From NCBI RefSeq assembly GCF_016861975.1, contig NZ_BOMB01000010.1, positions 248,001 to 312,000 of the forward strand: a DNA stretch of 64,000 nt, given 5' to 3'. The notes beneath the pieces were generated by a model. It saw nothing but the letters and a program-made list of their open reading frames with translations, did no database searches and was not told the DNA's origin. The stretch is from Actinocatenispora rupis. GTDB lineage: Bacteria > Actinomycetota > Actinomycetes > Mycobacteriales > Micromonosporaceae. Both the position numbers and the translations under genes were made by a program. Shown piece after piece: positions 39,068 to 48,202 of the stretch. The first letter of the stretch is position 1. The number at the start of each line of letters is the position of its first letter.

Positions 39068-41364
39068 GCACCGTGCCGGCGCGTACCGCGCAGGACCTGA
39101 CGGCGGACGTGGCCGGCGGGATCGGCCACAGCCCGCAGCGACCCGACGGGGTGTTGAAGGTGCGCGGCGAGTTCGCGTACTCCTCGGACCTGTGGGCCGA
39201 CGACATGCTGTGGGGCGCGACGCTGCGCAGCCCGCACCCCAGCGCCCGGATCCGCGGCGTCGACACCTCCGCCGCGCTCGCCCTGCCCGGCGTGTACGCG
39301 GTGCTCACGCACGCCGATATTCCCGGCCCCAGCAAGCACTTCGGCCTCGTCGTCAGCGACCAGCCGGTACTCGCGATCGACGAGGTGCGGTACCAGGGCG
39401 AGGCGGTGGCGGTGGTGGCCGCCGACCACCCGGAGACGGCACGCCGTGCGGTGGCGGCGATCCGCGTCGACTACGCGGTACGCGAGCCGGTCACGGACGC
39501 CGCCGCGGCCCGCGCCGACGACGCGCCCCGGGTCCACCCGGACGGCAACATCGTCCGGTACGCCCGGATCCGGCGCGGTGACCCCGCGCCCACGGCGGAC
39601 GTGGTGGTGCGCGGGGAGTACGCGATCGGCATGCAGGACCAGGCGTTCCTCGGGCCGGAGTCGGGGCTGGCGGTGCCCGCCGCGGACGGCGGCGTCGACC
39701 TGTACGTGGCGACCCAGTGGCTGCACGCCGACCAGCGCCAGATCGCGCCGTGCCTCGGCCTGCCGCAGGACAAGGTACGGCTGACGCTGGCCGGCGTGGG
39801 CGGCGCGTTCGGCGCGCGGGAGGACCTGTCCATGCAGATCCACGCGTGCCTGCTGGCGCTGCGCACCGGACGCCCCGTCAAGTTCGTGTACTCCCGCGAG
39901 GAGTCCTTCTTCGGCCACGTGCACCGCCACCCGGCGACCCTGTCGTACGAGACGGGGGCGACGCGGGACGGGAAACTGGTGTACGTCAAGGGATCAGTGG
40001 TCCTCGACGGCGGGGCGTACGCGTCGAGCACGCCGGCGGTGGTCGGCAACGCGACGAGCCTCGGCGCCGGCCCGTACGAGGTGCCGAACGTGCACATGGA
40101 CGTGTGGGGCATGTACACCAACAACCCGCCGTGCGGGGCGATGCGCGGGTTCGGCTCCGTCCAGGCCGCCTTCGGGTACGAGTCGCAGCTGGACAGGCTG
40201 GCCGCCGCGCTCGGCCTCGACCCGGTCGAGCTGCGGCTGCGCAACGCGCTGCACCAGGGTTCGACGATGCCGACCGGGCAGGTGGTCGACAGCGCCGCGG
40301 CGGTCCGCGAGATCCTCACCGCAGTACGCGACATGCCTGTGCCACCAACGGATCCCGGCACCGATCCGCTCGGGCTGCCCGGCGGCGCCGGCAACACCAC
40401 GCACGGCGAGGGCGTCCGCCGCGGCATCGGGTACGCCGTCGGCTTCAAGAACGTCGGCTTCTCCGAGGGCTTCGACGACCACTCCACCGCCCGGGTACGC
40501 CTGGGCGTGGTCGGCGGCGAGCCGGTGGCGGTCGTACGGACCGCGGCGGTGGAGGTCGGGCAGGGCCACGTCACGGTGCAGCAGCAGATCGCGCGGACCG
40601 AACTGGGCGTCGACCGGGTCGTGATCCCGCCCGCCGACACGTCGATGGGCAACGCCGGATCCTCGTCGGCGTCGCGCCAGACGTACCTGACGGGTGGGGC
40701 GGTGCGCGCCGCCTGCCGTGCGGTCCGCGACCGGGTACTCGACCGGGCCCGCGCCCGCACCGGCGTACGGGACGGGCTGGACCTGGCCGGTGGCAACGTG
40801 GTCGACGCGGGCGGCGCGGTACTCGTACCGCTGGCGGAGCTGCTGGCGGACGGCGAGATCGACGAGACCGCCGTGTACCGGCCGCGGCGTACCGCGCCGA
40901 TGGATCCGGACACCGGCCGGCAGGACTTCGCGCACCTGCAGTTCGCGTTCTGCGCGCACCGCGCGGTCGTCGACGTGGACACCGAACTCGGCCTGGTCCG
41001 GGTGGTGGAGCTGGCCGCCGCGCAGGACGTCGGGAAGGCCGTCAACCCGGGCGCGCTCGTCGGCCAGATCCACGGCGGCAGCGTGCAGGGGATGGGGTTG
41101 GCGCTGATGGAGGAGATCCAGGTCGAGGGCGGCATCGTCCGCAACCCGTCGTTCACCGACTACCTGATCCCGACGATCCTCGACACGCCGCCGATGCCCG
41201 TCGAGGTACTCGAACTGGCCGACCCGCACGCGCCGTACGGGTTGCGTGGGGTGGCCGAGCCGCCGACGATCTCGGCCGCCCCCGCGGTCGTCGCCGCGAT
41301 CCGCGCCGCCACCGGCCGCCCGCTCACCCGCATCCCGGTACGCCCGCAGGACATCACCGGCTGA
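39064..41364 (+). CDS. Xanthine dehydrogenase molybdopterin-binding subunit
   Basis: A 766-residue large subunit. The Ald_Xan_dh_C domain opens at about residues 30-130 (GEFAYSSDLWADDMLWGATL), followed by the Mo-binding domain (AFLGPESGLAVPAADGG; VGGAFGAREDLSMQIHACLL; CGAMRGFGSVQAAFGYESQL; AAVEVGQGHVTVQQQIARTE). The catalytic Glu is in GLRGVAEPPTISAAPAV, where the usual GVGE reads GVAE. It oxidises hypoxanthine/xanthine to urate with molybdopterin cytosine or mono dinucleotide. GTG 39064 overlaps the previous stop. An XdhC insertion chaperone is not encoded here. Confidence 0.94.
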   Translation: MSTVPARTAQDLTADVAGGIGHSPQRPDGVLKVRGEFAYSSDLWADDMLWGATLRSPHPSARIRGVDTSAALALPGVYAVLTHADIPGPSKHFGLVVSDQPVLAIDEVRYQGEAVAVVAADHPETARRAVAAIRVDYAVREPVTDAAAARADDAPRVHPDGNIVRYARIRRGDPAPTADVVVRGEYAIGMQDQAFLGPESGLAVPAADGGVDLYVATQWLHADQRQIAPCLGLPQDKVRLTLAGVGGAFGAREDLSMQIHACLLALRTGRPVKFVYSREESFFGHVHRHPATLSYETGATRDGKLVYVKGSVVLDGGAYASSTPAVVGNATSLGAGPYEVPNVHMDVWGMYTNNPPCGAMRGFGSVQAAFGYESQLDRLAAALGLDPVELRLRNALHQGSTMPTGQVVDSAAAVREILTAVRDMPVPPTDPGTDPLGLPGGAGNTTHGEGVRRGIGYAVGFKNVGFSEGFDDHSTARVRLGVVGGEPVAVVRTAAVEVGQGHVTVQQQIARTELGVDRVVIPPADTSMGNAGSSSASRQTYLTGGAVRAACRAVRDRVLDRARARTGVRDGLDLAGGNVVDAGGAVLVPLAELLADGEIDETAVYRPRRTAPMDPDTGRQDFAHLQFAFCAHRAVVDVDTELGLVRVVELAAAQDVGKAVNPGALVGQIHGGSVQGMGLALMEEIQVEGGIVRNPSFTDYLIPTILDTPPMPVEVLELADPHAPYGLRGVAEPPTISAAPAVVAAIRAATGRPLTRIPVRPQDITG

Positions 41365-41458
41365 GTCGTACGGTCCGGTACCGCAGCACCCGCCCACTGT
41401 CCGATGTGGACGGATCCAGCCACGCGGCGGGACACCCGCCCGGTACGAGGAGGACGCG

Positions 41459-41839
41459 ATGGCCCTGATGTTCCTGAGTGGGGACGGGATGCGCGGCGGC
41501 CGGCTGCACGACCAGCTGGGCGGCGCACCGCTGGTCGCCGTCACCCGCACCGCCCCGGCGTACCGGTGCTTCGCCGTGGCGGGGCGGTTTCCGGCGCTGC
41601 GGCGGGTCGAGTCGGGCGGCGGCAGCTTCGGCGGCGAGCTGTACGATCTGCCGCTCGCCACGCTCGGCCGCGCCCTGCTCCCCGCCGAACCCGACGACCT
41701 CGAACTCGGCGCGGTCGAACTCGTCGACGGCGCGTGGGCGCTCGCCACCGTGCTGCGCCGGGACGTACCGGAGCGGGGGGAGCTGGCGGACATCACCGAC
41801 CTGGGCGACTGGCACGCGTACCGGGCGGCGCGCCCGTGA
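41459..41839 (+). CDS. Stand-alone allophanate-hydrolase C-terminal-like domain protein
   Basis: A 126-residue protein. It resembles only the C-terminal (non-amidase) domain of allophanate hydrolases, a gamma-glutamylcyclotransferase-like fold: [85 protein letters not shown]. In full-length enzymes this domain acts on the intermediate released by the amidase part. Here it stands alone between xanthine dehydrogenase and allantoinase, with ribosome site GGAGGA. It might bind or process a ureido intermediate. Function in this pathway is unproven. Confidence 0.8.
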   Translation: MALMFLSGDGMRGGRLHDQLGGAPLVAVTRTAPAYRCFAVAGRFPALRRVESGGGSFGGELYDLPLATLGRALLPAEPDDLELGAVELVDGAWALATVLRRDVPERGELADITDLGDWHAYRAARP

Positions 41840-43149
41840 CCGCGGACCTCGTCGTACGGTCCCGGCGCGCGGTGCTGCCCGACGGCGAGCGCCCCGCCGC
41901 CGTGTACGTCCACAGTGGACGGATCGTCGCCGTCGAGGAGTACGCGAGCCGCCGGGGTGCGGACAGCGACGTGGACCTGGCGGACGTGGCGCTGCTGCCC
42001 GGCCTGGTCGACACGCACGTGCACGTCGACGAGCCCGGGCGTACCGAGTGGGAGGGGTTCGCGACGGCGACCGCGGCGGCCGCGGCCGGCGGGGTGACCA
42101 CGCTGGTCGACATGCCGCTCAACAGCATCCCGCCGACCGTGGACGTGCCCGCGCTGCGTACCAAGCGGGCCGCGGCGGACGGCGCCTGCCGGGTCGACGT
42201 GGGCTTCTGGGGTGGCGCGGTCCCGGGAAACCTGCCCGAACTGGCCCGGTTGCACGAGGCCGGCGTGTTCGGGTTCAAGTGCTTCCTGTCGCCGTCCGGG
42301 GTGGCCGAGTTCGGGCACCTGTCGCCGGCGGAACTGGAGGCCGTCGCGGCCGAGACCGCCCGGCTCGGTGCGCTGCTGATCGTGCACGCCGAGGACCCCG
42401 CCGAACTGCGCGAGCCCGCACCGGGCCGCCGGTACGCCGGGTTCCTGGACAGCCGGCCGCCGGCCGCCGAGTACCGGGCGGTGGCACGGCTGGCGGACCT
42501 GGCCGAACGGACCGGCGCGCGGATCCACGTCCTGCACGTGTCGTCCGCCGGGGTGGCGCCGCTGATCGCCGGCTCGCCGCTGACCGCCGAGACCTGCCCG
42601 CACTACCTGACCCTCGCCGCCGAGACGATCCCGGACGGGCTGACCGCCGCCAAGTGCTGCCCGCCGGTACGTGACGCCGCCAACCGCGAACGGCTCTGGC
42701 ACCACCTCGCCGCCGGTACGGTCGGCTGCGTGGTGTCCGACCACTCGCCGGCCACCGCGGACCTGAAGGAGAGCGGCGACTTCGCGACGGCCTGGGGCGG
42801 CGTCTCCTCGCTCCAGCTCGGCCTGCCGCTCACGTGGACCGGCGCCCGCCGCCGCGGGTACCCGCTGGCTCACGTCGTACGGTGGATGGCGAGCGGGCCC
42901 GCCGCGCTGGTCGGCTTGCGTACCAAGGGATCCCTGGCGGTCGGGTGCGACGCGGACCTGGTGGCGTTCGCCCCGGACGAGACGTTCACGGTGGACGTGG
43001 CACGGCTGCGGCACCGGCACCCCGTCAGCCCGTACGCGGGGTGGACGCTGACCGGCGTGGTCCGCCGTACCTGGCTGCGCGGTGTCGCGGTGACCGACGA
43101 GGGCGCGGCGGCCGGGCGGCTGCTCGCCGGACAGGGGAGTGCCCGATGA
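41836..43149 (+). CDS. allB: Allantoinase
   Basis: A 437-residue zinc amidohydrolase. Metal and carboxylated-Lys signatures: [20 protein letters not shown] (HxH), the Lys in [15 protein letters not shown], His in [13 protein letters not shown], then [13 protein letters not shown] and [15 protein letters not shown] (Asp). This pattern is specific to allantoinase and not to dihydroorotase. It opens the hydantoin ring of allantoin to allantoate. GTG 41836 overlaps the previous stop. A GTCCACAGTGGAC palindrome lies near its start (41908-41920), and a TTGCG-CAAGGGATCC element at 42915-42933 encodes LRTKGS. Confidence 0.95.
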   Translation: MTADLVVRSRRAVLPDGERPAAVYVHSGRIVAVEEYASRRGADSDVDLADVALLPGLVDTHVHVDEPGRTEWEGFATATAAAAAGGVTTLVDMPLNSIPPTVDVPALRTKRAAADGACRVDVGFWGGAVPGNLPELARLHEAGVFGFKCFLSPSGVAEFGHLSPAELEAVAAETARLGALLIVHAEDPAELREPAPGRRYAGFLDSRPPAAEYRAVARLADLAERTGARIHVLHVSSAGVAPLIAGSPLTAETCPHYLTLAAETIPDGLTAAKCCPPVRDAANRERLWHHLAAGTVGCVVSDHSPATADLKESGDFATAWGGVSSLQLGLPLTWTGARRRGYPLAHVVRWMASGPAALVGLRTKGSLAVGCDADLVAFAPDETFTVDVARLRHRHPVSPYAGWTLTGVVRRTWLRGVAVTDEGAAAGRLLAGQGSAR

Positions 43150-44216
43150 CCGACCTGGCGTCCGCCGCGCTGCGCGGCACCGTGATCGCCGCCAACGACG
43201 ACTTCTTCGCCGCCAAGGAGAACCTGATCGAGCCCGCCGCGCCGACCCACGCGGCGCACACGTTCGACGGCCACGGCCAGGTGTACGACGGCTGGGAGAC
43301 CCGCCGCCGGCGTACCCCCGGCGAGGACTGGGCGGTGGTACGGCTCGGCGCGCCCGGCGTGGTGCGCACCGTCGTCGTCGACACCGCGTACTTCGTCGGC
43401 AACTACCCGCCGCGCTGCGCCGTCGACGCCACCGCCGCCGACGGGTACCCGACCGTCGACGAACTGACCGACTGGGTACCGCTGGTCGCGGAGACCCCGC
43501 TCGGTGGCGACGCCGTGCACGAGTTCCCGGTCACCGACCCGCACCGCTACACCCACGTACGGCTGCGGATCCGGCCCGACGGGGGCGTCGCGCGGCTGCG
43601 CGTGCACGGCGACCCGGTACCCGACCCGCGCGACCTCGCCGGCCCCGTCGACCTCGTCGCCGCCGCGCTCGGCGGGCGGGCGGTCGCCGCCAGTGACGGC
43701 TTCTTCGCCCCGCCCGACAACCTTCTGCTGCCCGACCCCGGCCGCACCATGGGCGACGGCTGGGAGACCGCCCGCCGGCGTACCCCGGGCAACGAGTGGG
43801 TCGAGTTGGCGCTCGGCGTACCCGGGGTGCCGCGGGTCGCGGAGGTCGACGCGCGCCGTTTCCTCGGCAACGCGCCCGGCGGGATCCGGCTCACCGCAAC
43901 CGATCCCGCCGGTGTCACGCTGCTCGCCGAGACGCGCCTGCAACCCGACACGTACCACCGGTTCCGGCTCGCCGGCGACCGCGCGGTGCGGCGCGTGCGG
44001 CTCGACATCCTGCCCGACGGCGGTCTCGGCCGTCTCCGCCTGTACGGCACGCCCACCGCCGACGCCCGTACGGCCGCCACCCTCCGCTGGTGGAACGCCC
44101 TGCCCGCGGCCCACGCCGACGCCGTCCTCGCCCACCACCCCGCCGACGTACGCCAGCGCCTGCGCGCCACCCGCCCGCACTCCGTCGTACCGCCGGAGGT
44201 CGCCGCGCTGCGGTGA
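43146..44216 (+). CDS. alc: Allantoicase
   Basis: A 356-residue protein made of two repeats of the allantoicase fold (about 20-165 and 190-330). The repeats share [17 protein letters not shown] / [36 protein letters not shown] / [20 protein letters not shown], and [12 protein letters not shown] / [12 protein letters not shown]. It splits allantoate into ureidoglycolate and urea. The ATG overlaps the allantoinase stop. The locus ends here; a ureidoglycolate lyase and urease are not included, so the last steps must be encoded elsewhere. Confidence 0.95.
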   Translation: MTDLASAALRGTVIAANDDFFAAKENLIEPAAPTHAAHTFDGHGQVYDGWETRRRRTPGEDWAVVRLGAPGVVRTVVVDTAYFVGNYPPRCAVDATAADGYPTVDELTDWVPLVAETPLGGDAVHEFPVTDPHRYTHVRLRIRPDGGVARLRVHGDPVPDPRDLAGPVDLVAAALGGRAVAASDGFFAPPDNLLLPDPGRTMGDGWETARRRTPGNEWVELALGVPGVPRVAEVDARRFLGNAPGGIRLTATDPAGVTLLAETRLQPDTYHRFRLAGDRAVRRVRLDILPDGGLGRLRLYGTPTADARTAATLRWWNALPAAHADAVLAHHPADVRQRLRATRPHSVVPPEVAALR

Positions 44217-44275
44217 CGCGCGCGGGACCGGTCCCGGCGGGGTGCCGGTACAACGTGCGGCGAAGGGAGGGCGCC

Positions 44276-44758
44276 ATGCGTCGTACCGTCGCCGTCACGA
44301 TGACCGCGCTGGGGGTGTTCGCCGGCGCGGGCTGCGCGTCGCACAACGGGGGTGCGCGGCCCGTACCGTCGGCCACCCGGTCGTCGTCGGCCACCAGATC
44401 CGGGCCGTCGTCGGCCACCGCGTCGCCGTCGCCCTCCCCGACGACGGGACCGCCGCTGACCAGCGGGCCGATGCGCGCCCGGGACGGCCGCAACACCGCG
44501 GCGTGCGCGGACGGTACGTGCGAGGTGCTGGTCGAGGCGGGCACCTCGTTCCGGTTCGCCGACCGGAACGGCGGGGGCACGGTCACGGTCGACTCGGTGG
44601 GCGCGGCGGGCATCGACATCACGCTCGCCGCCGGGGTGAGCGGCGCGATCGGCTCGGGGCCGCGGCAGGGCCGGTTCGCCTCGCTCAACGACGTACGCTT
44701 CGAGGCCGTCGCGGTGCGCGGCGGCCTCGGCGTGCTGCGGCTGGTGCGCTCGTCCTGA
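44276..44758 (+). CDS. Small lipoprotein of unknown function
   Basis: A 160-residue lipoprotein. The signal peptide ends in a lipobox FAGAGC with lipidation Cys at about residue 20. A Ser/Thr/Pro linker of about 45 residues follows, then a compact C-terminal domain with two Cys (NTAACADGTCEVLVEAGTSF) and beta strands (GGGTVTVDSVGAAGIDITLA). ATG 44276 has a GAAGGGAGG ribosome site. It starts 59 nt after the allantoicase stop and is in the same direction, but nothing links it to purine catabolism. Confidence 0.8.
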   Translation: MRRTVAVTMTALGVFAGAGCASHNGGARPVPSATRSSSATRSGPSSATASPSPSPTTGPPLTSGPMRARDGRNTAACADGTCEVLVEAGTSFRFADRNGGGTVTVDSVGAAGIDITLAAGVSGAIGSGPRQGRFASLNDVRFEAVAVRGGLGVLRLVRSS

Positions 44759-44800
44759 CCGCGGATCCGCCGCACGGTGGGCGATCCCGCCCGATCCGGG

Positions 44801-44813
44801 TACGGTGCGGCGA
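44801..44813 (+). promoter_or_regulatory. TAnnnT box 7 nt before an ATG start (leaderless promoter)
   Basis: TACGGT at 44801-44806 lies exactly 7 nt before ATG 44814. No ribosome site is seen in between. Same geometry as at 5100, 5502 and 48203, which also helps choose the ATG over GTG starts at 44805 and 44817. Confidence 0.5.
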
Positions 44814-46073
44814 ATGGTGCACGCGCCCCGGGTGCTCGGCCGGTACCCGGACTTCCGGCGGCTGTTCGCCGGCAACACGGTGTCGCTGCTGGGATCCAGC
44901 GTCACCCGCGTCGCGCTGCCGTTGACCGCCGTCGGCCTGCTCGACGCCTCCCCGGTACAGATGGGGTTGCTCGGCGCCGCCGCGCTGGTGCCGCATCTGG
45001 TGTTGGGGCTTCCCGCGGGCGTGTGGATCGGGCGCCTGCCGTACCGGCGGGTGCTGGTGCTCGCCGACGCCGCCCAGGCCGTACTGCTCGCCGCGGTGCC
45101 GGTGCTGGCGCTGACCGGCCTGCTCGCCATGTGGCAGCTGTACGTGGTGGTCCTGCTGGCCGGCGCGGGCAACCTGTTCGAGACCGTCACCGCGCAGTCG
45201 TTCACCCCGCACCTGGTGCCGCGGGAACGGTTGCTGCCGGCCAACAGCGCGCTGATGCTGAGCAACGCGACCGTCGACACCAGCGGGTCCGCGCTCGCCG
45301 GGCTGCTCGTGACGGCGCTCGGCGCGCCCGTCGCGATCGTCGCCGACGCGGTGTCGTTCGTGGTCGCGCTCGCCTGCAAGGCCCGCATCCGTACGCCCGG
45401 GCCGGTGCTCGCGCCGGTCGCCCCGCGGGCCTCGCTGCGCGCCGACGTCGTCGCCGGAATCCGTGCCATGGTCGGCGATCCCGTGCTTCGCGCGGTGACC
45501 CTCGCGGCCACCCTCGGCGCGTTCGGCGGCCAGCTCCAGGCCGTCGTCCTGCTCCTCTACCTGGTCCGTACGCTGCGGTTCGGCACCACGGCGGTCGGGT
45601 TGCTCGTCGCCGTCGCCGGTCTGGCCGGCATCCTCGGCGCGCTGCTCGCCACCCCGGTCACGCGCCGGCTCGGGCCTGGCCGCGCGTTCGTCGCCGGGAT
45701 GGTACTGGCGGGCGTCGGTGGCCCGGTGCTCGCCGCCACCGCCGGCCCGCCCGCACTGCTCGTCGCCGTACCGGTGCTGGCACAACTGCTGCGCGGCACC
45801 GGTCCCGCGCTGTACGGCGTCAACCAGCAGACGGTGCGGCAGACGCTGACCCCGCCCGGGCTCCTCTCCCGCGTCAACGCCACCTGGCGCTTCCTCGTGT
45901 ACGGCACGCAGCCGCTCGGCGCCCTCCTCGGCGGCGTACTCGGTGCCGCGGTCGGGCTGCGCGCCACGCTCGTCGTCAGCGGCGCCGTGATGCTCCTCGG
46001 CGCCGGGCTCGCCGCCGCGTCACCGCTGCGCCGCCGTACCGCCACCGAGGCACCGCGCAGCGACGCCGCCTGA
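44814..46073 (+). CDS. MFS transporter (enterobactin/macrolide-exporter type)
   Basis: A 419-residue transporter with about 12 hydrophobic helices. The N-terminal RYPDFRRLFAGNTVSLLGSS and VALPLTAVGLLDASPVQMGL, with loops such as GVWIGRLPYRRVLVLADA, match the MFS_3/EntS-like drug and siderophore exporter group. The central segment has PHLVPRERLLPANSALM. It probably exports a small molecule or drug. The ATG at 44814 is picked by the TACGGT box 7 nt upstream. The final codons precede a hairpin between two convergent genes. Confidence 0.87.
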   Translation: MVHAPRVLGRYPDFRRLFAGNTVSLLGSSVTRVALPLTAVGLLDASPVQMGLLGAAALVPHLVLGLPAGVWIGRLPYRRVLVLADAAQAVLLAAVPVLALTGLLAMWQLYVVVLLAGAGNLFETVTAQSFTPHLVPRERLLPANSALMLSNATVDTSGSALAGLLVTALGAPVAIVADAVSFVVALACKARIRTPGPVLAPVAPRASLRADVVAGIRAMVGDPVLRAVTLAATLGAFGGQLQAVVLLLYLVRTLRFGTTAVGLLVAVAGLAGILGALLATPVTRRLGPGRAFVAGMVLAGVGGPVLAATAGPPALLVAVPVLAQLLRGTGPALYGVNQQTVRQTLTPPGLLSRVNATWRFLVYGTQPLGALLGGVLGAAVGLRATLVVSGAVMLLGAGLAAASPLRRRTATEAPRSDAA

Positions 46074-46191
46074 CGGAACCCTTGCGCCGCAACGCTTCCA
46101 GTGCACCGCGGTGCTGCTGTCGACCCGGTGCGGCCGGGCACCGCGGCGGCACGGACACGCGGCGGCCCGCGCCCGCCGGAGCGGTACGCGG

Positions 46192-46205
46192 GCCTCGCGC
46201 GAGGC
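46192..46205. terminator. GCCTCGCGCGAGGC hairpin between convergent genes
   Basis: A perfect 14-bp palindrome just before the stop of the convergent AhpD-like gene (46212). GTAC arms on both sides (46184-46187 and 46206-46209) can extend it with a 4-base bulge. Another palindrome, GCACCGCGGTGC, lies at 46103-46114. Likely a bidirectional terminator region. Confidence 0.5.
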
Positions 46206-46211
46206 GTACGG

Positions 46212-46685
46212 CTAGCTCCACTGGCCGGGGACGTAGTCGCCGGCCGGCTGCTGGGTGATGACGTTGAGCCGGTTGAACGCGTTGATCGCGGCGAGCGTGC
46301 AGACCAGCGCGGCGAGCTGCTCGTCGTCGTAGTGCTTGCGCAGGGTGGCCCACAGCTCGTCGCTGACTCCGCCTGCCGCGTCGGCGATCCGGGTACCCTG
46401 CTCGGCGAGTTCCAGGGCGGCGCGCTCGGCCTCGGTGAACACGGTGGCCTCGCGCCACGCGGCGACCAGGTGCAGCCGGATGTCGGTCTCGCCGGCCGCG
46501 GCGGCGTCCTTGGTGTGCATGTCGACGCAGTACCCGCAGCCGTTGATCTGGCTGGCGCGGATCTCGACCAGCAGCACGGTCGACTCGGGCAGGGACGAGT
46601 TGGCGACGGCACGCCCGGCGCCGATGAGACCCTTGACGAACTTGGTGGCGACGGGGTTCTCGAAGTAGTTCAGTCGTGCTTCCAC
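46212..46685 (-). CDS. AhpD/carboxymuconolactone-decarboxylase-like protein
   Basis: A 157-residue all-helical protein with a redox CxxC (INGCGYCVDMHTKDA, Cys at about 50 and 53). It fits the AhpD-type alkylhydroperoxidase family (LVEIRASQINGCGYC; LVAAWREATVFTEAERAALE; FNRLNVITQQPAG). It may reduce peroxides or act as a thiol-dependent adaptor. The GTG start at 46685 follows GGAG. A CGGTGAC-TCCG-GTCACCG inverted repeat (46761-46778) lies upstream, in the gap after the glycosyltransferase gene. No thioredoxin partner is encoded nearby. Confidence 0.87.
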   Translation of the reverse strand: MEARLNYFENPVATKFVKGLIGAGRAVANSSLPESTVLLVEIRASQINGCGYCVDMHTKDAAAAGETDIRLHLVAAWREATVFTEAERAALELAEQGTRIADAAGGVSDELWATLRKHYDDEQLAALVCTLAAINAFNRLNVITQQPAGDYVPGQWS

Positions 46686-46760
46686 GGTTCTTCTCCCTGC
46701 TCCAGCATGGTTGCCTTCACCGGATAGACACCGTGGCGGCGGACAGTGTGACAGCCCTGG

Positions 46761-46778
46761 CGGTGACTCCGGTCACCG
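46761..46778. promoter_or_regulatory. CGGTGAC-TCCG-GTCACCG inverted repeat
   Basis: Two 7-base arms around a 4-base loop in the gap between the glycosyltransferase stop (46816) and the AhpD-like start (46685), both minus strand. It could end the first transcript or control the second. Confidence 0.45.
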
Positions 46779-46784
46779 CGCTGC

Positions 46785-46841
46785 GATCTCAGGCGGCGGG
46801 TGCCGCGCCGGGATCTCAGGCGGCGGCGGGTGCCGCGCCGG
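46785..46841 (-). repeat. Tandem duplication of a gene's last codons
   Basis: GATCTCAGGCGGCGGG...TGCCGCGCCGG at 46785-46811 is repeated at 46812-46841 with one extra GCG. The second copy holds the stop and final Ala-rich codons of the glycosyltransferase; the first lies just past the stop. Confidence 0.75.
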
Positions 46842-47898
46842 CCAGTCCGGCGAGCAGGTCGACCGGGTCCGGCGCCGGCCCGAACGGGTCGCGGTCCACC
46901 CGCCGACCCAGGTGGTACGCCAGCGCCGGCGCGAGCCCGTCCGGCGTGGTGACCCACGGGATCAGTCCGGCCCGGTCGAGCGCGCGGGCGTTGGCGCGCC
47001 CGTGCCCCGGGATGCACCGGTACGTGATCGCGGGGATGCCGGTGGCGAGCGCCTCCAGCGAGCTGAGCCCGCCGGCGTTCTGGATGACGATGTCGCAGGC
47101 GCGCAGCAGGGTCGGCATGTCGTCGACCCAGTCGAGCGCCACCACGTCGGGCCGGTCGGCGAGCCGGCGGCGCAGCGCGGGATGCCGGCCGCAGGCCACG
47201 ACCGGGGTGGCGAGGCCGGTGGCGGCCACGTCCGCCGCCGTACCGGCCGGCTCGCCCAGCCCGAGCGAACCGGTGACCACCAGCGCGAGCCGCCCCGCCG
47301 GCAAACCGAACCGGCGGCGCGCCGCGGCCACCTCGTCCGGCCCGGTCGCCGGCCGGAACCGCGGGTCCATCGCCGGCCGCACCACCCGTACGCCGGTGGC
47401 GCCGAGCAGCCGCGCCGCCTCGGCCGTCGACTCGTGCAGGGCCAGGTGCGCGTCGACGCCGGCGCCGACCCACTGCGGGTGCACCGACAGGTCCGTCAGG
47501 TACGTCACCGCCGGTACGCCGAGCAGCCCGCGTCGCCGCAGCCGCCCCAGCGCCAGGCTCGCCAGCGGGTACGTGGACAGCACGGCCACCGTGTCGGACC
47601 GCACCGTACGCAGCAGCCGCCGGTCGGCGCCGGCGGTCAGCGCGGCCGTACCGGCGGAGAGCCAGGGGTGTTCCAGCGCGCCGATCAGCCACTGGTAGCT
47701 GCGCGGCGCCCGGCGCAGCTGCCACCGGTACCCGTTGCGTACCAGGTCGCCGGAGCGGGCCGGCAGCAGCCGACAGAAGTCGTACGTGTCGGTGTCGTAG
47801 CCGTGCGCGTGGAGCCGGCGGACCAGCTCCCGTGCGGCGCCGTCGTGCCCGGCGCCGACGCTGGCCGACACGACGACCACATGCCCGTTGCCTCGCAT
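46816..47898 (-). CDS. MurG/MGDG-synthase-like glycosyltransferase
   Basis: A 360-residue GT28-like enzyme. The N-terminal domain has VVVSASVGAGHDGAARELVR and a DFCRLLPARSGDLVRNGYRW acceptor region like monogalactosyldiacylglycerol synthases. A donor-binding C-terminal domain has LALVVTGSLGLGEPAGTAAD, ALDWVDDMPTLLRACDIVIQ, and NAGGLSSLEALATGIPAITY. Substrates of such actinobacterial proteins include lipids and glycolipids; none is proven here. ATG 47898 has a GAAAGG ribosome site 7 bases upstream. The frame stays open upstream but lacks similarity. Divergent from the PIG-L gene. Confidence 0.87.
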   Translation of the reverse strand: MRGNGHVVVVSASVGAGHDGAARELVRRLHAHGYDTDTYDFCRLLPARSGDLVRNGYRWQLRRAPRSYQWLIGALEHPWLSAGTAALTAGADRRLLRTVRSDTVAVLSTYPLASLALGRLRRRGLLGVPAVTYLTDLSVHPQWVGAGVDAHLALHESTAEAARLLGATGVRVVRPAMDPRFRPATGPDEVAAARRRFGLPAGRLALVVTGSLGLGEPAGTAADVAATGLATPVVACGRHPALRRRLADRPDVVALDWVDDMPTLLRACDIVIQNAGGLSSLEALATGIPAITYRCIPGHGRANARALDRAGLIPWVTTPDGLAPALAYHLGRRVDRDPFGPAPDPVDLLAGLAGAAPAAA

Positions 47899-48121
47899 CC
47901 GGTGTCCCTTTCGCGGCGACCTGCCCGTTCGTCGGTCACCCTGCCGGTACCGGTCGCACGGCGGCTTGCCGGCGGGCGTACCGACGGCCGCGGGCGGGTG
48001 ACGACCCGGTGACCCGGCCGCCGTCAGATGGCGCGAATCGTCGTTCCGCCCCGAATGGGCGACGGTGACCGTACCCACCGGCATCGCGTTCGTCGGCAAA
48101 CAGCCTCATCAGGGCATATTT

Positions 48122-48135
48122 CACCCGTACGGGTG
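48122..48135. promoter_or_regulatory. Perfect CACCCGTACGGGTG palindrome in a 317-nt divergent region
   Basis: This 14-bp palindrome lies between the glycosyltransferase start (47898, minus) and the PIG-L start (48216, plus). The surrounding region is otherwise GC-rich with one AT-rich patch (about 48097-48122). A short GTG ORF (47936-48124, minus) overlaps this region but is weak. The palindrome is a candidate operator. Confidence 0.45.
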
Positions 48136-48202
48136 GCACGTTCGCACGCCCTGGCGGCGGCCGGACCGGACACTCCGGGGCACCGCGGGTGAGGCCGGTC
48201 CG

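Noticed and set aside
47936-48124. Small minus-strand GTG ORF (62 codons) between glycosyltransferase and PIG-L genes
   Set aside because: It begins VKYALMRLFADERDA and has unusual AT-rich first codons, but no ribosome site, no known family and an overlap with a palindrome and the divergent promoter region. Too weak to call a gene.
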